Below, in pieces: positions 39,399 to 48,595 of a stretch of DNA of 64,000 nucleotides. The number at the start of each line of letters is the position of its first letter. The stretch's first letter is position 1. A program made the translations under genes and the position numbers. A model generated the notes under the pieces. It ran no database searches, was not told the DNA's origin, and was given only the letters and a program-made list of their open reading frames with translations. The DNA is from Thermoactinomyces vulgaris (GTDB taxonomy: Bacteria > Bacillota > Bacilli > Thermoactinomycetales > Thermoactinomycetaceae), in NCBI RefSeq assembly GCF_003688725.1, contig NZ_REFP01000009.1, positions 62,001 through 126,000 on the forward strand. The letters are read 5' to 3'.

Positions 39399-39586
39399 AA
39401 GATCTCCTGCTTTTGAATTTCAAACTGATATTTCGGTTTTTCCCCGCACCATTTGCATCGCGCCCCGGCTTGTTGCGTGTCGCATGGTTCCATGACCGGC
39501 GGGGCTTGGTAAGTATCGATGAAATCTTCCATGACGATCTCTGTGTGTTCTTCACAAGCATACCAGACGATTTTTTCTCCGTCCAA
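39395..39586 (-). CDS. CxxH/CxxC small protein (YyzF type)
   Basis: 63 residues with CEEH near the N-terminus and CKWC in GARCKWCGEKPKYQFEI, the pattern of a small family that probably binds zinc; another cysteine (EPCD) lies between. It is encoded just upstream of rlmH and overlaps it by four bases, as in related Bacillales. The start is TTG, with AAGGAGG seven bases upstream. Function unknown. Confidence 0.82.
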   Translation of the reverse strand: MDGEKIVWYACEEHTEIVMEDFIDTYQAPPVMEPCDTQQAGARCKWCGEKPKYQFEIQKQEIL

Positions 39587-39657
39587 AACCTTTCCTCCTT
39601 TCGACCATCGGATGAAATGAAAAATGAAACGAGTGTTTCACCCGTTTCATTTAAACA

Positions 39658-40848
39658 TCATGGTTGGAATGATTTCGGGGCTTCCCCCAGGGCAATGGAT
39701 GCGGTTTGTTTTTCGCCGTGGCGATAGTAAGTAACGTTGACTTTTTGATGAATCTCTTTTTTCGTGTACAAATACTTCCGAAGCTCGGAACTGCTCGAGA
39801 TTTCCTGGCCATCCAAAGCGACGATCACATCCCGCGGCTGGAGTCCGGCTTGGTCGGCTGGGCTGCTTGGAACCACTTCGGCCACAGCCACGCCTTCACG
39901 CACGGAACCGGGCAATCTCAATTCCTCAAGGACATAAACCGGAAGGTTGGAGAGGTCAATCAGACTGAGTCCCAAATAAGGGCGTTGGACTTTTCCGTCT
40001 TTGACCAGGCTTTCAATGACCGGACGTGCTTCATTGACGGGGATGGCAAATCCCAGTCCTTCCACACCCTGGTCGGAAATTTTCAACGTGTTGATTCCGA
40101 TCACCTGGCCGGCAACATTGACCAGAGCACCGCCACTGTTCCCCGGATTGATGGCGGCATCCGTTTGAATGACATCGGTCGCCATATTTGAACTGACTTC
40201 GATCGTTCGTTTCGGGGAACTGATGACTCCGACGGTAATGGAACGCCCGAGTCCCAGCGGATTGCCGATGGCAATGGCGGGTTCCCCGGCTTTCAGCGAA
40301 TCGGAGTTGCCGAATTCGGCCACTTTGGTGACATATTTATCATCAATCTCCAAAACGGCAAGATCTGTATATTGATCGCTGCCAAGCAGTTTGGCATCCA
40401 CTTCATGATGGTCGCCGTCTTCGCTGGAGATGTTGACTTTAAAGCTGGATCCGCCTTCGATGACATGGTTGTTGGTTACAATGAGCGCTTTGCCGTTGGC
40501 TTTTTGAAAGATGATTCCCGATCCGGTTCCTTGTTGGACTTGTTCGGTACTGAAGAAATCTCCCGAAGTTTTTAAATTAATTACGGATACAACAGCCGGC
40601 CCCACTTTGTTGACGGCTTCCGTCACTTCGGAATTGACACGGTAACTGGCTGTTTTGGAGTCGCCAAATATAGGTTCCTGTTGTTTGGAATACTCGGGAA
40701 TGATTCCTTTTCCCATCAAAAAAGTAGACAGGAACAATACAACGAGCCCGCCGATGATGGCCGAAACGAGCGGAACCCATATGGTTGACGGGGAAAATTT
40801 TTTCTTCGGCGGTGGATTTTGAACATCGGATTCATCATAAAATCCCAT
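39658..40848 (-). CDS. htrA: Membrane-anchored HtrA/DegP-type serine protease
   Basis: 396 residues. A short cytoplasmic N-terminus is followed by one transmembrane anchor (WVPLVSAIIGGLVVLFLSTF, 24-43). The extracytoplasmic trypsin-like domain has the triad His128 (VTNNHVIEGG), Asp162 (YTDLAVLEID) and Ser238 (NPGNSGGALVN). One C-terminal PDZ domain (RPYLGLSLIDL to the end) probably recognises misfolded substrates at the cell surface. The corresponding B. subtilis gene (htrC/yyxA) follows walJ directly; here two foreign genes lie between. RBS AGGAGGG. Confidence 0.95.
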   Translation of the reverse strand: MGFYDESDVQNPPPKKKFSPSTIWVPLVSAIIGGLVVLFLSTFLMGKGIIPEYSKQQEPIFGDSKTASYRVNSEVTEAVNKVGPAVVSVINLKTSGDFFSTEQVQQGTGSGIIFQKANGKALIVTNNHVIEGGSSFKVNISSEDGDHHEVDAKLLGSDQYTDLAVLEIDDKYVTKVAEFGNSDSLKAGEPAIAIGNPLGLGRSITVGVISSPKRTIEVSSNMATDVIQTDAAINPGNSGGALVNVAGQVIGINTLKISDQGVEGLGFAIPVNEARPVIESLVKDGKVQRPYLGLSLIDLSNLPVYVLEELRLPGSVREGVAVAEVVPSSPADQAGLQPRDVIVALDGQEISSSSELRKYLYTKKEIHQKVNVTYYRHGEKQTASIALGEAPKSFQP

Positions 40849-41110
40849 GGCGTTCCCTCCTGCAAGTTAATATACCCAAAATGTTCTTTTTTTTAAACGG
40901 CAGTTTGCAAGATTTTCCTGTGTTTCATGGTGTTTCTGTTTTCATTCTACCGGACTTGTGTGTAGTTCATGTGAAAAAGATCAATCAAATCTGGGAACAT
41001 CAGGTTCCTTCCCACGCCTGGAATTCGCCAAAATCAAAGAGGAAAACGTATGGGATGAATGGAATAGGTTTGTAAAGATTAAAAAACATTCTAAAAGTGA
41101 AGGGGAGTGT

Positions 41111-42337
41111 TTGGATATTAAAAACCAACGGCTTTTCCGTCGGGCTGTCACAGGGTGGATCCTTTCACTTGTTTTGGTTTGCGGTTTCCCTGTCCCGCCC
41201 GTATTTTCCGAAGAGGAACCGATGGCTCCCGTCAGTACGAAACCGTTTGTTCTCACCCGCACCGCGACGAATTTACCCGGTGAGGTGAGTAAGCTGGAAG
41301 GGGAGCTCAAAAAAAGCGGCATTCAAAAATTGCTGGATGAGGCCAATCGTGAGGCAACGCGGGGATGCAGTTCCCCGGCGCTGAACCAAGTGTCGGGTAT
41401 TCTGGACAACTGGTGCTTCAACAGCGGGGACAATCAGACGTCCGAATGGTATCCGCAAGGAGTGACGGGAACCGGCGATGCCCAAGCCGATGATTATCGG
41501 GGAAGCAAACAGGCGATTTTGGTCAGCTGGTACCATTCCCAAAAAGGGGTCCGGATCAGTTTTCTGGATACGGATACGGGAAAATACCGTCATGTCTTGT
41601 TGGTTGAACCTTACACCAACTCGTATGGAAATCCGAGCTACCGGGCAGTGAAAATTCATGCCGGCGGGATCGTATGGTATGGAAACTATTTGTATGTCGT
41701 GGATACGAAAAAAGGGTTTCGCGTTTTTGACATGAGGTATGTGTTTGATTTGGGGACCAGTTCAAACGGCGATACCTCCAACAAAGATTTAATCGGGCGG
41801 CAAAACGGGGTTTATTACGGCCACGGTTACCGGTATGTGATGCCCCAGATCGGTGCCTGGACAGTTTCCGGAGACCAAACAAAAGACAATTGTGAACCTT
41901 CGGGTCCTCCCCGGTTCAGTTTTGTCGGACTGGATCGCAGTACTGTGCCTGATTCGCTGATTACCGGTGAATATTGCAATCCTCCCAATCCGGAAGAGGA
42001 CCGCACATTATACGGGCGGGTGGCAAGATGGCCGCTCGATGCCTCGACCGGGCAACTGAAAACGGCAGAGGACGGGAAAGTTTATGCAAGTGAAGCATAT
42101 CGTCTGCCCAAAGCCCATGCACAAGGGGCCCTGGCTTTAAACGGCAATTGGTATGCGATGACCAGTGCCGGAGAGACCAAAAACGGGAAATTGTACAAAG
42201 GAACCCCGGGGAATGCACCTTCTTCCCGTGTTGCGGGGATCGGACCGGAAGATCTGTATTACTGGCCAAATCGCGATCAGCTATGGACGGTGACCGAGCA
42301 TCCCGGAAAGCGCGTGTTGTATGCCGTCCGGCCTTAA
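41111..42337 (+). CDS. Secreted protein of actinomycete type, function unknown
   Basis: About 408 residues. After a basic start (DIKNQRLFRRAVTGW) comes a signal peptide core ILSLVLVCGFPVPPV, then a mature domain of roughly 370 residues. Distinct blocks are SKQAILVSWYHSQKGVRISF, LDTDTGKYRHVLLVEPY, HAGGIVWYGNYLYVVDT and GFRVFDMRYVF. The repeated beta-strand/Gly pattern suggests a beta-propeller-like fold. From memory the blocks resemble a secreted family common in Streptomyces; that is unverified. Five cysteines are visible in the mature part. The frame opens at 40958, but the hydrophobic signal and AAGGGGAG point to the TTG at 41111. It is inserted between walJ and htrA, on the opposite strand to both, with its own terminator. 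Confidence 0.6.
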   Translation: MDIKNQRLFRRAVTGWILSLVLVCGFPVPPVFSEEEPMAPVSTKPFVLTRTATNLPGEVSKLEGELKKSGIQKLLDEANREATRGCSSPALNQVSGILDNWCFNSGDNQTSEWYPQGVTGTGDAQADDYRGSKQAILVSWYHSQKGVRISFLDTDTGKYRHVLLVEPYTNSYGNPSYRAVKIHAGGIVWYGNYLYVVDTKKGFRVFDMRYVFDLGTSSNGDTSNKDLIGRQNGVYYGHGYRYVMPQIGAWTVSGDQTKDNCEPSGPPRFSFVGLDRSTVPDSLITGEYCNPPNPEEDRTLYGRVARWPLDASTGQLKTAEDGKVYASEAYRLPKAHAQGALALNGNWYAMTSAGETKNGKLYKGTPGNAPSSRVAGIGPEDLYYWPNRDQLWTVTEHPGKRVLYAVRP

Positions 42338-42350
42338 AGGAGATACGTTG

Positions 42351-42379
42351 ACCCCATCGGTATGAGGATGGGGTTTTTT
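42351..42379 (+). terminator. Terminator of the secreted-protein gene
   Basis: ACCCCATC (42351-42358) pairs with GATGGGGT (42367-42374), followed by TTTTT. Confidence 0.82.
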
Positions 42380-42510
42380 GTATGACACAAAGCTCTTTAG
42401 GAACATTCACTTCCTGATCACAATTTTCTTACTTTGACTATATAAAATAGGAAAAAAGAGGAGATGAATAGAAAAAGTAAATATGCCAGGACAGATTAGG
42501 AGTTGAGAAT

Positions 42511-42765
42511 ATGGATCAACACAGACCCAAACGGGCGAAATTTTCAGGCTCGTTGGATTCGGTTGACAAATTGGACTTGGCAGGCCAGTTGGCAGAATTG
42601 AAATTAAGCTTTTACCAGCAAAGTGTGCTGTTATCCGCGATGATGGATTTGCTGATTGAAAAAGATTTACTGCAAAAAGAAGAAATAGCTCGTATGGCGA
42701 TGAAAATAGATATGGAATTGGCAAAAGATCTGTATCCCCTGGAACAAAAGCCGACCGAAGAATAA
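42511..42765 (+). CDS. Small helical protein of unknown function
   Basis: 84 residues, not recognised. Mostly alpha-helical and charged: a basic N-terminus (MDQHRPKRAKF), then LDLAGQLAELKLSFYQQSVL, LSAMMDLLIEKDLLQKEEIA and RMAMKIDMELAKDL, with heptad-like leucines suggesting a coiled coil or dimer. No signal peptide. The ATG has AGGAG about eight bases upstream, and the ORF is tightly followed by a strong terminator, which supports it being real. It lies next to the other inserted gene. Confidence 0.6.
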   Translation: MDQHRPKRAKFSGSLDSVDKLDLAGQLAELKLSFYQQSVLLSAMMDLLIEKDLLQKEEIARMAMKIDMELAKDLYPLEQKPTEE

Positions 42766-42798
42766 CAGGGCAGCCATTCACCGGCTGCCCTGTTTTGT
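42766..42798. terminator. Bidirectional terminator between the small gene and walJ
   Basis: CAGGGCAGCC (42766-42775) pairs perfectly with GGCTGCCCTG (42783-42792); T-rich on the right (TTTTGTT). It lies just after the walJ stop on the minus strand. Confidence 0.82.
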
Positions 42799-42803
42799 TG
42801 CGC

Positions 42804-43595
42804 TTATTTCACTTCCCGTAAAGGGGTGGGACGATCATCGTAGGTTGTCCACAAATGGACATCCCGGCCGGTTTTGAGTCCGGTCTCTTCCAAAATGTTT
42901 TTTACGGTCAGATGGGCCAGTTCACTTAAATTGTTATCTTTGCTCAGATGAGCGAGATAAACATTTTCCCCCATCCCCTTTAAAATTTCCGCCAACGCTT
43001 CTCCGGCGTCTTCGTTGGACAAATGGCCGGTGTCGCTTAAAATGCGCCGTTTGACATTCCAAGGGTAAGAACCCATCCGGAGCATTTCCACATCGTGATT
43101 GCTTTCCCAAATCAATGTATCCACGCCTTGCAAAAAGTCGATGATGCGGGAGCTGACATAACCCAGATCCGTGACGGTTGCCAGCTTTTCCTTGCCGTGG
43201 TGAATCTGGTATCCCACGGGTTCGGCCGCATCGTGGGATACCGGGATGGATTCGATGAGCAGGTCTTTAAATTCCAAAGACGCTCCTGTTTCCATCACAT
43301 TTTTTAAAGGCTCCGGAATTTCGCCCACACTGGACGGCAAATGTCGCCAGGTCGGTTCGTTCATATAAACGGGAATTTGCAGTCGGCGTGCCAACACGCC
43401 CAATCCTTTCACATGATCGATATGTTCATGGGTGACAAAAATCGCCTGGATGGTCGATGCGTCAACGTCCAGTTGTTGCAGGCGCATGGTCAGTTGTTTG
43501 GCGCTGATTCCGGCATCCACCAGAATCCTTGTTTGTTCCGACTCGATATATAAGGCATTGCCTGTGCTTCCGCTTGCGAGTACACTGAATTTCAT
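42804..43595 (-). CDS. walJ: Metallo-beta-lactamase-fold exonuclease WalJ/YycJ
   Basis: 263 residues with the metal-binding motif FVTHEHIDHVKG (HxHxDH) at about residues 54-65, an N-terminal MKFSVLASGSTGNALYIES, and later conserved SHDAAEPVGYQI and LSDTGHLSNEDAGEAL segments supplying the other metal ligands. WalJ homologues are 5'-3' exonucleases linked to mismatch repair and to the coordination of replication with cell-wall growth. Last gene of the wal operon. Confidence 0.93.
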   Translation of the reverse strand: MKFSVLASGSTGNALYIESEQTRILVDAGISAKQLTMRLQQLDVDASTIQAIFVTHEHIDHVKGLGVLARRLQIPVYMNEPTWRHLPSSVGEIPEPLKNVMETGASLEFKDLLIESIPVSHDAAEPVGYQIHHGKEKLATVTDLGYVSSRIIDFLQGVDTLIWESNHDVEMLRMGSYPWNVKRRILSDTGHLSNEDAGEALAEILKGMGENVYLAHLSKDNNLSELAHLTVKNILEETGLKTGRDVHLWTTYDDRPTPLREVK

Positions 43596-43598
43596 GAT

Positions 43599-44375
43599 TC
43601 ATTCGTTCCCTTGCTTTATTGGTATTTTTTCAACCCCTTCATTTTGTCCGCGGTTGTTTGCCTGAATGAGGAGATAATCCGATCCCACTTCAAAGTACCA
43701 ATAGGGAAGCAGGATATGTTCGTTGTTGACGCTGTTGTACAGTTTGGACCGGTAAGCGATGTTTGCGCCATTGATTGTCGCATTGTTGTTGAATTCCCAA
43801 TTGGTGATCAGGCGGTACAAGGCCGTGCGCAGATTGACCGCGGAGATTGAAGACAGCTTTTCCAAGTGATTAAAATGCAGCACACGAATCGCTTCAATTT
43901 GTTTTCCGTTTAAATGGACTTCCACTTTTCCGTTGAAAAGTGGGATTTGGTTCACCACTTGGACATAGACACGCTTTTTGTCTGATGAAAATGCTTTGGA
44001 GTAACGGAAGTCCTGAAAAAACGGAATTTGTTGATTTAAAATCCGCTCCAAATCTTGTTCATTTTTAAACTCAAGCCCCGGGGAAAAGGTTTGGATGTAG
44101 CTTCCTTGTTTTTCTTTGACCCAGGGGTTCCCCAGTTCGGAAATCATCGCTTTGTACACCGTCAGTTGCCCGGGATAATCTTTTTGTTCCAGTTGGTCCA
44201 ACTTTGCGTTTACATGGACCTGATCCAGCAACTGCTCAATCTGTTTGCGGTTGATTTGGTCTTCGCGGATGATTTTGGATTGTGTTTGCATCATTTGGCT
44301 TAATTGCAAGCCGAGAAAAAGATCGAGTATAAAAAAGGTGGCGATCAGGATACTTTTGGCCCGACTCCAATCCAT
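43599..44375 (-). CDS. walI: WalK regulatory membrane protein WalI/YycI
   Basis: 258 residues with an N-terminal transmembrane helix (ARAKSILIATFFILDLFLGL region, residues 4-24) and an extracytoplasmic YycI domain including ISELGNPWVKEKQ and a C-terminal YWYFEVGSDYLLIQANNR. In Bacillus, YycH and YycI bind WalK in the membrane and hold down its activity. Position four of the walR-K-H-I-J operon. RBS GGAGGAA. Confidence 0.9.
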   Translation of the reverse strand: MDWSRAKSILIATFFILDLFLGLQLSQMMQTQSKIIREDQINRKQIEQLLDQVHVNAKLDQLEQKDYPGQLTVYKAMISELGNPWVKEKQGSYIQTFSPGLEFKNEQDLERILNQQIPFFQDFRYSKAFSSDKKRVYVQVVNQIPLFNGKVEVHLNGKQIEAIRVLHFNHLEKLSSISAVNLRTALYRLITNWEFNNNATINGANIAYRSKLYNSVNNEHILLPYWYFEVGSDYLLIQANNRGQNEGVEKIPIKQGNE

Positions 44376-44390
44376 TTGGGTTCCTCCCTG

Positions 44391-45770
44391 TCATGGAGAA
44401 CTAATCCATACTTGCTGTCCGGATGTGGTTTTGACCACCCAGACGGGTGTCAACCGGACTTGTTGGTTGGTTGTGACAGCCTGATATCCCGGATGGATCC
44501 GTTTCACGTTGGAAAGGGAAAGATTCTGCCTGGACATTTGTTTGATCAGGGTCTCTTTATCCGGCAAGGCTGCCTGTTTTTGTTGCGGTTCTCCTGTGAG
44601 ATAAAAGAGAGAACGCTCGTATTTATTGACATTGACTGCATTTTCAACCGGATTGGTTTGTAATTTGATTTCATCAGGGTGAATAAAATTCCTGTCTTTC
44701 CAATAAACCGGGTAGCCGTTCATGTAAAGACGGAATGTGAATTCGCTAAAAGCATTCTCTTTGTCTTCCACCTGATCGAGCAGATAATTGCCGGTCCATC
44801 CATGCGGCCGTTGCACAAAGTTGTTCACAGCCGACAAACGTTGTTCCACCGGCTGGATTTCTCCGGGGGACTCTTCCACGGCTTCGCTGTAGACCATAAA
44901 CCGGTTGCTTTTGTTGACGGTCATCATTTGTTCGTCATACATGTACAGATCTTCATTTTTATTGATCGGGATCGGGCGAACCTCGGGATCTTTAAATAAC
45001 CAGTCAATCATCGCATCCGCAGAGATGTCTTCCAACGGATAGGTTTTTTCGCTCAGAGAGACCGGTTGGGCCGGAAGGTAAAACATCCGCGGAAAAGGTT
45101 CGTCTTGATTGGCCGGATCCCACGGTGCTTTTCCGGTTGCAGGCACCGCCTCAAGAGACGGGGACAACGGATGTTTCATCTTTGAAAGCAGGTTTTCCAA
45201 GTCAATATCCGTTTTGGCTTGGATGATCTGCTGGTCTTGATCCGAAATAAACCAGACATAGTTTTGCTTTTTTTCCGGGTTGGAAAAGAACCAGATCCGG
45301 CTCACCGAGGAAAGGTGCGATATGGAATAATGTTGGGACAAAGATTCCTGGAAAAAGATGTCGGCGTATTCCAGGGAAACATCATCCGGAAAATAAAGTT
45401 CAACCCCCGTAAACCGGGTGAACATGTTTCTCCATGTGTCCGGGCTCACCTTCCCTATTTTTTCTATGTCACTGACAGACATGGATTGCATGGATCTTAA
45501 TAATTGTTCATAACCGGCTTCCTCCGGCAGCAACCAATAATGGGCTCCCTTCCGGTGGACAATCATTTGGTTGGGAGCGGCCAGTTGATAAATTTTCCGG
45601 TCGTTGTATTTTTCGTCGTAAATCGGATTGATGGTGTAAGCATCGAGCGGATTGTAGGACCGCTTTTCCCCGGGTTGATTCAACCACAACAAGCCGGTCA
45701 GCAGGAAGCTGGCGAGGACCAGGGCAATGAGGAGCCCCGTTTTGATGTGCTCCACCCATTTTTCACTCAT
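44391..45770 (-). CDS. walH: WalK regulatory membrane protein WalH/YycH
   Basis: 459 residues: a single N-terminal membrane segment (TGLLIALVLASFLLTGLLWL, about 12-31) and a large extracytoplasmic part with the YycH patterns VSRIWFFSNPEKKQNYVWFI and HGWTGNYLLDQVEDKENAFS. It acts with WalI on the kinase WalK. Its first eight bases overlap the end of walK, indicating translational coupling. Confidence 0.9.
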   Translation of the reverse strand: MSEKWVEHIKTGLLIALVLASFLLTGLLWLNQPGEKRSYNPLDAYTINPIYDEKYNDRKIYQLAAPNQMIVHRKGAHYWLLPEEAGYEQLLRSMQSMSVSDIEKIGKVSPDTWRNMFTRFTGVELYFPDDVSLEYADIFFQESLSQHYSISHLSSVSRIWFFSNPEKKQNYVWFISDQDQQIIQAKTDIDLENLLSKMKHPLSPSLEAVPATGKAPWDPANQDEPFPRMFYLPAQPVSLSEKTYPLEDISADAMIDWLFKDPEVRPIPINKNEDLYMYDEQMMTVNKSNRFMVYSEAVEESPGEIQPVEQRLSAVNNFVQRPHGWTGNYLLDQVEDKENAFSEFTFRLYMNGYPVYWKDRNFIHPDEIKLQTNPVENAVNVNKYERSLFYLTGEPQQKQAALPDKETLIKQMSRQNLSLSNVKRIHPGYQAVTTNQQVRLTPVWVVKTTSGQQVWISSP

Positions 45771-47580
45771 CGTTTTTCCCTCCTGTGACAGGGGGCAAGG
45801 TAAAGGTGACTAAAGTCCCTTTTTGGTAAACACTGTCAATCTCGATTTCGCCTTCGTGATGATGAACAATCTCTTGGGCGATGGCCAGTCCCAATCCCGT
45901 TCCCCCCAAGCTGCGGGAGCGCGCTTTGTCCACGCGATAAAACCGTTCAAAAATTCTTCCCAGGTCTTTTTTGGGAATCCCGATCCCCGTGTCGGCCACT
46001 CCGACTTCCACCATTCCTTGGCGGTTGGTTTGCAGCACCAAGGCGACCGATCCTCCGTCCGGTGTGTATTTCACGGCATTGGAGACCAGATTGTCCAAAA
46101 CCTGATTCAGTTTGTCCTTGTCGGCGTAGACATTGGGAACCGGCGGATGAATGGACAAAGTGAAAGAAATGTTTCTTTCTTCGCATTGTAAACGGAAACG
46201 GTCGGCCACTTCCTCAAGCAAAGGTTCCAGAGAAATGGACTGTTTGTTGAAGGTCGCCTTTCTGGAATCCAAATGGGAAAGGTGCAACAGATCCTGAATC
46301 AGACGTGTCATCCGGTCGGCTTCCTGCAGGGACACTTTCAAGAAGCGACGGGCAAGTTCGGGCTCTTCCACCGCTCCATCTTCCAGTGCTTCCAGATAAC
46401 TTTTGATCGTGGTCAAGGGTGTCCGCAGCTCGTGGGAAACATTGGCCACAAAATCTTTTCGTTGTTGATCCAGTCTTTTTTGCTCGGTGACGTCCCCCAA
46501 AACGGTCACCGTTCCGTACACGTTTTCTCCCTTCAGCTTGACCGGGGTGAAAGTGGCCCGCAAAATCACGGGATCTTCCGAATCCTGCTGACGGATCTCC
46601 AAATAAGTTTGCCACTCTTGGGCGAGCGGTTTGTCCAGGGGTTGATCCAGCGGGAGAATGTGATCGATTTTTTCCCCGATCGGAATCGGACGATCCAACA
46701 GTTTTTCCGCCCATTCGTTTTTCACAATCACTTTTCCTGCGCTGTCAAAAGCGATCACACCGTCGCTCATGTTGGAAAGGACCGATTCCAGCTTCTCTTT
46801 TTCTTCTTCTTTTTCAGCCAGAGCATTTCTGAGATGGGCTGCCAAATGATTGAAGGCGTGAGCCAGTTGCCCGATCTCGTCGTGACTGCGGACGTCCACT
46901 TTCCGGTCAAAATCCCCCGCTGCCATCAACGTGGCTTGTTCGGTGATCTCTTTCACCGGAGAGGTGATGGTGCGGGCCAGAATGACAATCAAAATGCAAG
47001 TGACCACCAGCGAGATCATGGTGATCTGAACCAGGATCACACTGATGTCTTTGATGTTTTCATAAGTTTGTTTTAAAGGCGCCTCAACATAAATCATTCC
47101 CACATAGTTGCCGGCATGGGACAGGCGTTCGGTGTAGAATTGATAATCCTGGTTTGTGGCCGGGTTGGTGCGTTTCAGCACTTCCGTGGGCTGTTGGGGC
47201 AAATTATAGGTGAACGGCCGCTTTTTCAGTTTGGATTGGTTGGGCTCCGTCGAAGCGATGATAAAATTGTTTTCGTCAATGATGTGAATGGTGATGTCGG
47301 ATTGTTTCAATGACGGAGCCAGTTTGCCAAGCAACGTGTTCAGGTGATTGGAGCGCTCTTCGTCATTTTGTCCTTTCGCCAATTCTTCCGTGACGCCCAT
47401 TTTCTTTAAGACCTCGGCTTGGGTGCGAAGGGTCTGATTTAAACTGCTCGTAAAATGATTTTCCAGCTGACGGAAGAAATAGACCCCGATCAGCTGCATG
47501 GCCATGATAATCATCAGCAAATAGATCACGACCAGTTTCCACTGGATACTGTTAGCAAGTTGTTTCCATCTTTTCAACAT
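45763..47580 (-). CDS. walK: Essential cell-wall sensor histidine kinase WalK
   Basis: 605 residues: TM1 (LVVIYLLMIIMAMQLIGVYF), an extracytoplasmic Cache/PAS-like sensor, TM2 (ISVILVQITMISLVVTCILI), HAMP (ARTITSPVKEITEQATLMAA), a cytoplasmic PAS (LSNMSDGVIAFDSAGKVIVK), HisKA with His383 in NVSHELRTPLTTI, and HATPase with DNLVSNAVKYTPDGG, ADTGIGIPKKDLGRIFERF and GGTGLGLAIA. It phosphorylates WalR to control autolysins and wall turnover. Starts 11 bases after walR. Confidence 0.96.
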   Translation of the reverse strand: MLKRWKQLANSIQWKLVVIYLLMIIMAMQLIGVYFFRQLENHFTSSLNQTLRTQAEVLKKMGVTEELAKGQNDEERSNHLNTLLGKLAPSLKQSDITIHIIDENNFIIASTEPNQSKLKKRPFTYNLPQQPTEVLKRTNPATNQDYQFYTERLSHAGNYVGMIYVEAPLKQTYENIKDISVILVQITMISLVVTCILIVILARTITSPVKEITEQATLMAAGDFDRKVDVRSHDEIGQLAHAFNHLAAHLRNALAEKEEEKEKLESVLSNMSDGVIAFDSAGKVIVKNEWAEKLLDRPIPIGEKIDHILPLDQPLDKPLAQEWQTYLEIRQQDSEDPVILRATFTPVKLKGENVYGTVTVLGDVTEQKRLDQQRKDFVANVSHELRTPLTTIKSYLEALEDGAVEEPELARRFLKVSLQEADRMTRLIQDLLHLSHLDSRKATFNKQSISLEPLLEEVADRFRLQCEERNISFTLSIHPPVPNVYADKDKLNQVLDNLVSNAVKYTPDGGSVALVLQTNRQGMVEVGVADTGIGIPKKDLGRIFERFYRVDKARSRSLGGTGLGLAIAQEIVHHHEGEIEIDSVYQKGTLVTFTLPPVTGGKNDE

Positions 47581-47591
47581 CCATCACCCGG

Positions 47592-48305
47592 CTACTGTTT
47601 CGAATAAGGATCCCGGATCGTGTAACCGATCCCGCGGCGCGTGATGATATATTGGGGAGCGCCCGGATCATCTTCAATCTTCTCCCTCAACCGCCGGATC
47701 GTCACATCCACCGTGCGTACATCCCCGAAGTAATCATATCCCCACACGGATTGCAAAAGATGCTCCCGGGTCAAAACCTGATTGACGTGTTTGGTCAGGT
47801 AAAGGAGCAACTCAAATTCCCGATGGGTCAAATCCACGGTTTGCCCTTTTTTGGTGACGACAAAGCTGTTGGGGTCAATCGAAATTTCCCCGACATTTAA
47901 TGTGCCTTTCTTTTCTTCTTCGGCATTTGCCTGCTTCAGCGTTTGCGTCCGCCGCAAATTGGCTTTGATCCGGGCTAAAAGTTCCCGGTTGCTGAAAGGC
48001 TTGGTGACATAATCATCCGCGCCCATTTCCAGTCCGAGCACTTTGTCCAATTCCGAATCTTTGGCGGTGAGCATGATGATGGGAAATTGATAACGCTGTC
48101 GCACCTGCCGGCAAACTTCAATGCCGTCGGCGCCCGGCAGCATCAGATCCAAAAGCATGAGATCCGGAGGTGAGGACAAAGCTTTTTGAATGGCTTCACT
48201 GCCATCATGAATGCATTCCACGCTGTATCCTTCTTTTTCCAGATTGAACTGGATGATGTCTGCAATCGGTTTTTCATCTTCGACGACATAAATTTTGGCG
48301 CTCAA
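47592..48305 (-). CDS. walR: Essential response regulator WalR
   Basis: 237 residues: an OmpR-type receiver with phospho-acceptor Asp53 ([12 protein letters not shown]) and acidic E9-D10, and a C-terminal winged helix ([40 protein letters not shown]). GGGAGGG ends directly at an ATG (48311), which is too close. It is six bases before the TTG at 48305, which reproduces the family start ([13 protein letters not shown]), so the TTG is chosen. First gene of the wal operon. Confidence 0.95.
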   Translation of the reverse strand: MSAKIYVVEDEKPIADIIQFNLEKEGYSVECIHDGSEAIQKALSSPPDLMLLDLMLPGADGIEVCRQVRQRYQFPIIMLTAKDSELDKVLGLEMGADDYVTKPFSNRELLARIKANLRRTQTLKQANAEEEKKGTLNVGEISIDPNSFVVTKKGQTVDLTHREFELLLYLTKHVNQVLTREHLLQSVWGYDYFGDVRTVDVTIRRLREKIEDDPGAPQYIITRRGIGYTIRDPYSKQ

Positions 48306-48595
48306 GCCCATCCCTCCCAAGGTTTTCAGGAATCGGAGAATTTATGGTCATCCACTGGTTTCAGAAACAAAAAAGAAAAAAGTTAAAACCATTTTCCCAC
48401 AATTGCCTTCATGTGTACAATTTGTTTTTATGTCTTATTTTAACATCGGAATTCAGAGAAAACAGACGAAAAGATGGAAATCCACGGAACCTTAAAAAAT
48501 CTCCCGGAGACCGGTTTTACGAAAATTGGGCTTTTTATTCCTGATCCATGCGACTTTCTTTGGAATAGGATACAAAAAAAAGGGGGGGAGCGCCA

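Noticed and set aside
40958-41110. Upstream extension of the secreted-protein frame (cysteine-containing N-terminus)
   Set aside because: No ribosome site for it, and it would put about 50 residues before a clear signal peptide.
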